From the NCBI GenBank assembly GCA_947095585.1, contig OX352763.1, positions 61,289,016 to 61,353,015 on the forward strand: a stretch of 64,000 bases of DNA. The letters run 5' to 3'. Of the stretch, positions 59,472-64,000 are shown piece by piece; within the stretch, counting starts at the first letter, position 1, and the number at the start of each line of letters is the position of its first letter. The stretch is from Nephrocerus scutellatus (taxonomy: Eukaryota > Arthropoda > Insecta > Diptera > Pipunculidae). The notes beneath the pieces are model-generated. The model had not been told where the DNA came from and ran no database searches. It saw only the letters and a program-made list of their open reading frames with translations. Made by a program: the position numbers and the translations under genes.

Positions 59472-60482
59472 TGTAACGAGGTTTTTCCCAGCCGGGGTAC
59501 CCTCAGTCTGACCAGGGTTCGTTGTTATAAAGGGTCGTTACAATAAAAGATTTATTTTTGGTTCGGAACTCTGAATTCAATGTTTTATTTCCTTATTTTA
59601 AAACAAATGAAAATCGATTATGAAATAATTGATTTAGGTCTTAGATGTTACGTAGTGTGTCCTGTGGTTTTGATGCCTTGGTCCAGCGGGATCGAAGTAA
59701 ATCGTCTGCGTTACGTCCAAGTGCTGACCAGCGAAAAGAGGATGCTACGCTCTGTTCGCTGCAAAGAGTTGCTACGCTCCAGTATGTTGACCAGCGAAAA
59801 GAGGATGCTACGCTCAGTTCGTTGCCAAAGTCTCCGTATCCACGTAGTTTGATGTGTTTTCTATGTCTTATTATCAGTGAAAGGAGGATGCTCACTCAAT
59901 TCACTATCAGGAGTCGCTGTGTGTATGTGTTCTGATCTGTGAAATGAGGATTCTACGGATGTTTTGTTGTTGTATTTTCTCCTTTCAATTTGTCCACTGT
60001 CAACGGCATCGTTGTTCGCAAAAAAGTTGACGAAATCCCCTTTGTAATTTGTTGTTGGCGGGGATTCCGTTGGTCTACAGTGGCTTTTCTGTTTGTGCAT
60101 AGCATTGTTGTATCGTTGTGTATGCATTGCCTTGTTGGTCAACGCTTCTTGGTCGTTGAACTCATCTGTTGATTTTTGATCATTCGTTTCCTGCTTGCGT
60201 TTGTACTGTGTTGGTGTTGTGCATGCGTTTGTTGAGTTTCTGCCTACGCTTCTGTGCTTCCGACTGCACACAGAATTTTGTATGTAGTATGCGCTGTCTC
60301 TTTTCTTCTCCCATTGCTCCATTATGGTGGTTGCAGTGGAGGCGCGGCTACTTGATACTCGTAATGTGTTTTCTGCTGATTGCGATCAGTGTCCCAAAAA
60401 TGGAGGTGTGGCCTAGTAATCGCAATCATATATTGGAGAAGTGCATTCGGCCTGAGCAGAGATGCCGTCGGTGTTTTCTGTT
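59472..60482 (-). repeat. Gypsy-1 5' LTR, truncated and promoterless
   Basis: Matches the 3' LTR from its terminal module (59472-59542), through a shortened minisatellite (about 59652-59945), then jumps over the stretch equivalent to about 54850-55105, which holds the TATA box, and resumes at 59960. The match ends at about 60482 (tcggtgttttctgtt), so the first 140 or so bases of the LTR are missing. Confidence 0.88.
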
Positions 60483-60897
60483 GCACCTATCCCTTTCGTG
60501 AGAAACCATCTAGGAGAGGCAATAGCAACGAAGCAAGTATGCGGCAGAATAACTCATTCATAGGCATACTGCCAAACGTTGATATTGAGAAATATTCTTG
60601 GGTTACTCAAGTGAGTTAACTCCGCCTTGTTTTCCATCGTGTGTGAGTGGGAGTGGTCTCTGAGTTGGTCACAAATCACAGCTGTTCACTCTTTAGAGAT
60701 GAGTAGGAGTGATTTTTTTGGCAAGAGAATGAGACCTCTCCTAGTACGTAGACAGCATGCCGGTCCAAAGCCCGGGTAACGGAGGAGGGTGTGGGGTAAC
60801 GGGGCAACCCTATCCTCAATAAAGCAAGTGGAGGAGTAAACCTCGACAGACTAAAAAATCCTAAATCCAGTGGTGAGACACGTGCGCCCAGGGATGC
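60483..60897 (+). other. Leader of the LINE ORF1 fragment (no ORF recognised)
   Basis: Non-coding sequence between the broken gypsy LTR and the ORF at 60898, with GC-rich patches (cccgggtaacggagg, ggggcaaccctatcctc). It may be the 5' UTR of the retrotransposon to which the next ORF belongs. Nothing else is identified. Confidence 0.45.
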
Positions 60898-61998
60898 ATG
60901 GCCATCAGTTGTTGGTCGCTAGCACGGGACTTCGGATACCTGGCAACCTCCGATTTTAACCGGTCTTCTGGTGGTATACCGGGCTCTACCATGGGTGACA
61001 TATTTTCCCGGATACTCGTGGGAATTATTGAGAATCCAAATATAATTTATGAGACCGATGCATCTCCAATCGCATCAACCTCGGGACCTGCGTTAGAGCG
61101 GCCCGTTGTAGTGTCAGAGGCTTCTGTGCCCCTGACAGTCATCCCAGTGGTGACACCAATATCGAGATGTGCTTCTGGGCCACTCGAAACCTCGTCAGGA
61201 ACTGATTCCCTTCCGACGGTCAATCAAGTGTTGACAGCAAACGCGGAACCTGCTCAAATGCAGACCGTTGTTTCGTCGGTGGGGGATAAGCTCTCCAAGA
61301 TCAACCCCGTGTTGAACACAACGTCACTCTTAGATGTTGGCAACAAGGGTGTGGATTCGAATTCATCCGAGTCTGACACATCCGAAGTTGTCGACACCAT
61401 CAGCGTCATCTCGGAGAAATCCGGATGCTCCTCGGTTGGGATCGCATTAGGGGGAATGCAGATCCAACAACAGGCTTATGTTAAGTTAACTTCGAGGGAG
61501 AAAAGACGCTTTAAGCATGCTTTACGCATAGGGAAAGACAGAGACAGTGCTCTTGTTTTTGCCAAAGCGGCGCATCCTACTAAGAGCGTTGTCAAACGCG
61601 TCAGGTCGGAAGACCAGACACCGCCCTCATCGACTGCCAAGAAGGCCAGAGCAGGACCCTCACCTGACAATCCCACTTTCAGTCAAGTGACCAGTGCTGT
61701 CAGACTGGGGGTTGTCCCGATCGACCTGTCGAAGAAACCGCTGACAAAAGAGCAAATCGCTCACATTCAAGAAGCGGTAATCGACACCTCGATTGAGATG
61801 ATCGGCTGCGGCGTTTGGCCGCGCTTCACTGGAACGTATCCGAAATCAGGAGGGATGATTTTCATCTGTCTAGACCGCTCTACTGCCGTGTGGATGCGCT
61901 CCAATTTCCAAAAAATTAAGAATTAAAGTGGACTGTATGTGATGCTAGTGGAAGAGGGATCTTTCCCGAAGACACACATCGTCCGTGGGTTATTTCCA
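60898..61998 (+). pseudogene. Non-LTR retrotransposon ORF1-like fragment with DUF4780-like end
   Basis: The ORF of 342 codons (60898-61926) has a Ser/Thr-rich N-terminal half, a basic middle (SREKRRFKHALRIGKDRD near 61500 and KRVRSEDQTPPSSTAKKARA near 61600) and a C-terminal domain beginning LTKEQIAHIQEAVID. The last part, and GLYVMLVEEGSFPKTHIVRG in a shifted frame after the TAA at 61924, look like DUF4780, a nucleic-acid-linked domain common in insect retrotransposon ORF1 proteins. No RT follows. A host gene with the same domain is a less likely alternative. Confidence 0.65.
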
Positions 61999-62310
61999 CA
62001 AAGCACTGAACTCTGTGAGGAAAAAAATTGTCCCACACAATTTTTTCCACACTATTCGTATATACATTTTTAATTTGAATAAAAGTAAACTTGTATACCC
62101 ATTACAAACAGACGCCATAGTATTTTGTTTCTCATTTAACGTGTTGCCCACTCTCCTTAAGTGGATTGCAACATGCTGCCCACTCTCCTTGAGTAAATTG
62201 CAAAACACTCACCAAAAGAATACTCTCGTCTTATGGTTCAGGAAACTCCAGTTTTCTATTGTTTCCCCTTTTCCTCTCTTCTCTCGTAAACTCACCACAC
62301 ATAGCTAGTA
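61999..62310. other. AT-rich stretch, no gene seen
   Basis: Contains an imperfect direct repeat of about 35 bp (tgttgcccactctccttaagtggattgc near 62142 and tgctgcccactctccttgagtaaattgc near 62174). No element recognised. Confidence 0.5.
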
Positions 62311-63300
62311 CGCATCATCATCAAGCGGCTGAGCGAAACAGCAACAACATGATACGAGATCACACAGACTGGGAATACTCAAATCAATGACTAAGGAGTA
62401 AACGCACCCGCAATACACTCGGAAGCAACAACAGGCAACAACAAGCAGTACGAGTCACCATAGACTCGGAAGATCCGATCGATGTCGATTCAAGAAACAA
62501 CAACAAACAATATGCAATACATGGCCGCGTACAGTTCACAGTTCGCAGCATTATCAGACAAGTAGAGAGGTACAACAAGCAAAGAACACAGACTCGGAAG
62601 ATCCGATCGATGTCGATTCAAGAAACAACAACAAACAATATGCAATACATGGCCGCGTACAGTTCACAGTTCGCAGCATTATCAGACAAGTAGAGAGATA
62701 CAACAACAACAAGCAAACAACACAGACTCGGAAGATCGATTTAAGAAAACAACAACAATAAGCATGCACTACAAAACGGGGCAGACTTAGGAAGGAAACA
62801 ACAACAAATAATATGCATACATGGCCGCGTACATTCCACAGTTCGCAAAATTACTAGACAAGCAGAGAGGTACAATAACAACAAACAGGCAATGCAGACT
62901 CGGAAGATCCGATCGATGACAACAACAACGAGCATGTAATATAAGACGGCACCGAATTACAAATAGAACAACAACAAACAGCACGCAATGCATGGTGACC
63001 AGGAAAACCAACAAACAACATAGGGTCGACGGAGGCAACAACAACGCTACACCACTGGTCGATCGTATGATTTAACGGATTTCCCTATCGTTGCATCAAC
63101 GGGACCTGGGAACAACAAGCCATCTAGAGCAGCAATGCTAACCGGCCAACAACAAGCCATCAAGCACAGCAATGCTAACCGGCCAACAACAAACAACAAC
63201 AACAATGCCAAAACAAAGGAAGCAACAACAATACACCATCGACCGATCGTACGATTTAACGGACTCTTCGATCGTAGCATTAACGGGACTCCTTCACTCG
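62311..63300. repeat. AAC-rich minisatellite region, probably U3 of the gypsy-2 LTR
   Basis: Rich in (CAA)n. A unit of about 128 bp beginning agactcggaagatc starts at 62462, 62590, 62724 and 62896, the first two nearly identical and the others diverged. A shorter repeat (ccggccaacaacaagccatc) follows near 63118-63160. The gypsy-1 U3 is also CAA-rich, which together with position suggests this is U3. The outer LTR boundary was not found. Confidence 0.7.
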
Positions 63301-63309
63301 ACGGAAGAG

Positions 63310-63317
63310 TATAAAAG
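63310..63317 (+). promoter_or_regulatory. TATA box of gypsy-2 LTR
   Basis: GTATAAAAGGCC, followed about 25 bases downstream by caacagtcggtc, a plausible arthropod initiator (CAGT). Confidence 0.7.
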
Positions 63318-63383
63318 GCCAGCAGTCCCAACAGTCGGTCTTCTTTCCTAGTGATCCCTCCTCCCGGCAACAAGTGTACGATC

Positions 63384-63668
63384 GAAAGTACAAGAGTGAA
63401 ATCCTTGCCTTCACGTCCACGCTTTACGCTAGTATAACTATCCTCACGCCTGAAAGTGCAAGAGTGAAATCCTTGCCTTCACGCCCACGCTTTACGCTAG
63501 TATAACTACCCTCACGCCTGAAAGTGCAAGAGTGAAATCCTTGCCTTCACATCCACGCTTTACGCTAACGCAATAATCCTCACGCTTGAAAGTGCAAGAG
63601 CGAAATCCTTGCCTTTACGCTAGTATCATTATCCTCACGCTTGAAAGTGCAAGAGTGAAATCCTTGCC
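63384..63668 (+). repeat. 68-bp minisatellite in gypsy-2 LTR leader
   Basis: Copies beginning gaaagtgcaagagtgaaatc start at 63384, 63452, 63520, 63588 and 63643, with periods of 68, 68, 68 and 55 bases. It lies downstream of the TATA box, so it would be transcribed as 5' leader. Confidence 0.92.
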
Positions 63669-63800
63669 TAACAAACACAATTTAACCTTATACGTAGTTT
63701 TAAGCTAATAATAGTTTTAAGTTTACGGATTAAGCTAAGAAAAGGAAATAATAATAAAAACAATTGAATTCCATTCCCTAAACAAACAAATTCTTTTTAT

Positions 63801-63873
63801 TGTAACGACCCTAGTAGTAGAAGGAACCCTGGTCACACTGAGTTTTACCCCGGCTGGGAAAAACCTCGTTACA
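63801..63873 (+). repeat. Terminal 73-bp module of gypsy-2 LTR
   Basis: TGTAACGA ... TCGTTACA with a conserved interior (ccctggtcacactgag, ccccggctgggaaaaacc) matching both gypsy-1 LTR ends. Confidence 0.85.
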
Positions 63874-63875
63874 AT

Positions 63876-63893
63876 TGGCGCCCGAGCAGGGAC
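63876..63893 (+). other. Gypsy-2 primer binding site (Lys-tRNA type)
   Basis: TGGCGCCCGAGCAGGGAC, two bases after the LTR, identical to that of gypsy-1. Confidence 0.9.
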
Positions 63894-63956
63894 ACTGGAA
63901 TTTGATAGAGAAAAGAAATTATACCAATAAAGACAGAACACAATTAGATAACCACG

Positions 63957-64000
63957 ATGGTTAAGACCAGTTGGATTTATACACTGTCAAAAGAGGAGCT
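63957..64000 (+). CDS. Start of gypsy-2 gag (runs off the window)
   Basis: The ATG at 63957 opens a frame reading MVKTSWIYTLSKEE, which aligns with MVKTSWVYNLTKDN at the start of gypsy-1 gag. Distance from the primer site is 63 bases, close to the 64 bases in gypsy-1. Only 14 complete codons are visible, so whether the gene is intact is unknown. Confidence 0.85.
   Translation, partial: MVKTSWIYTLSKEE

Larger units (their letters stand above)
54156..60482 (-). mobile_element. Ty3/gypsy retrotransposon 1, minus strand, 5' LTR truncated
   Basis: The 3' LTR is at 54156-55757, the internal region at 55758-59471 and the partial 5' LTR at 59472-60482. Pol order is protease, RT, (RNase H deleted), integrase, as in Ty3/gypsy. 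No envelope-like ORF is seen. Base composition is visibly richer in G and C than the array. Frames are broken in every domain. The distal end of the 5' LTR is missing, so the second target duplication cannot be checked. Confidence 0.93.
63310..63873 (+). repeat. Gypsy-2 5' LTR, promoter to end
   Basis: Supported part of the LTR, from the TATA box to the CCTCGTTACA terminus that abuts the primer site. It has the same order of parts as gypsy-1 (TATA, minisatellite, terminal module), although the minisatellite sequences are unrelated. Confidence 0.85.

Noticed and set aside
54156..60482. Endogenous retrovirus with envelope (errantivirus type)
   Set aside because: After integrase the frame goes straight to the LTR. 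No signal peptide, membrane segment or separate third ORF is seen.
62384..63044. Leu/Cys-rich minus-strand ORFs
   Set aside because: They are translations of CAA-rich tandem repeats; the repeated CLLLL-type strings have no gene-like structure.
63384..63668. Regularly spaced direct repeats as a possible CRISPR array
   Set aside because: The whole 68-bp period is conserved without variable spacers, the setting is a eukaryotic LTR, and no cas genes exist here.
1..64000. Host protein-coding genes, tRNA or rRNA genes
   Set aside because: Every long ORF with a recognisable motif belongs to a mobile element. No tRNA cloverleaf or rRNA sequence was noticed by eye, though a tRNA scan was not possible.

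Overview
The window looks like a transposon-rich, probably heterochromatic piece of an insect genome. The evidence is insect-type non-LTR reverse transcriptases, a DD37D mariner, a copia element with an internal initiator-tRNA-Met primer site, and Ty3/gypsy elements with lysine-tRNA-type primer sites. AT content is high throughout the first 48 kb. I found no host protein-coding gene, tRNA or rRNA. Every coding segment that I can assign is a mobile-element relic. A dipteran is plausible but not proven.

Region 1 (1-48240) is a tandem array of seven units of about 6.4-8.1 kb. Unit starts, taken at one shared anchor, are 1, 6478, 12926, 20291, 27671, 35810 and 42975. Each unit is the same nest of elements: the 3' half of a non-LTR retrotransposon (LINE-A, minus strand), a fragment of a second one (LINE-B, minus strand) broken by a 1.2-kb mariner (plus strand), a 1.08-kb transposon with 27-bp inverted repeats and a 9-bp target duplication, a 255-bp MITE with a TTA duplication, and a block of 120/246-bp subrepeats. 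Units 3, 4, 6 and 7 also carry a 0.9-1.2-kb segment holding a TA-flanked foldback element. Unit 7, at the array edge, has empty sites for the 1.08-kb transposon and the MITE and lacks a mariner nonsense codon shared by units 1-6, so it keeps the older state. Small indels are distributed as a mosaic among the other units, as expected from unequal exchange or gene conversion.

Region 2 (48241-54155) is a nest of minus-strand LINE remnants. LINE-C inserted into a relative of LINE-A, and a copia element (49171-53628, TSD AATAT) inserted into LINE-C.

Region 3 (54156-60482) is a Ty3/gypsy element on the minus strand. Its 3' LTR is complete (1602 bp) and its 5' LTR has lost its distal end and its TATA region. 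Gag, protease, RT and integrase are recognisable but frameshifted, and RNase H and the integrase core are deleted. The pol frame runs into the first bases of the 3' LTR.

Region 4 (60483-64000) holds a LINE ORF1 fragment with a DUF4780-like end, then AAC-rich repeats, then the 5' LTR, primer site and first gag codons of a second, related Ty3/gypsy element on the plus strand. This faces the first gypsy element head to head.

The elements do not work together as a pathway. The biology here is nested insertion, tandem amplification of the whole nest, and later homogenisation. The uniform orientation of the LINE fragments makes a piRNA-producing role worth testing, but the sequence alone does not show it.
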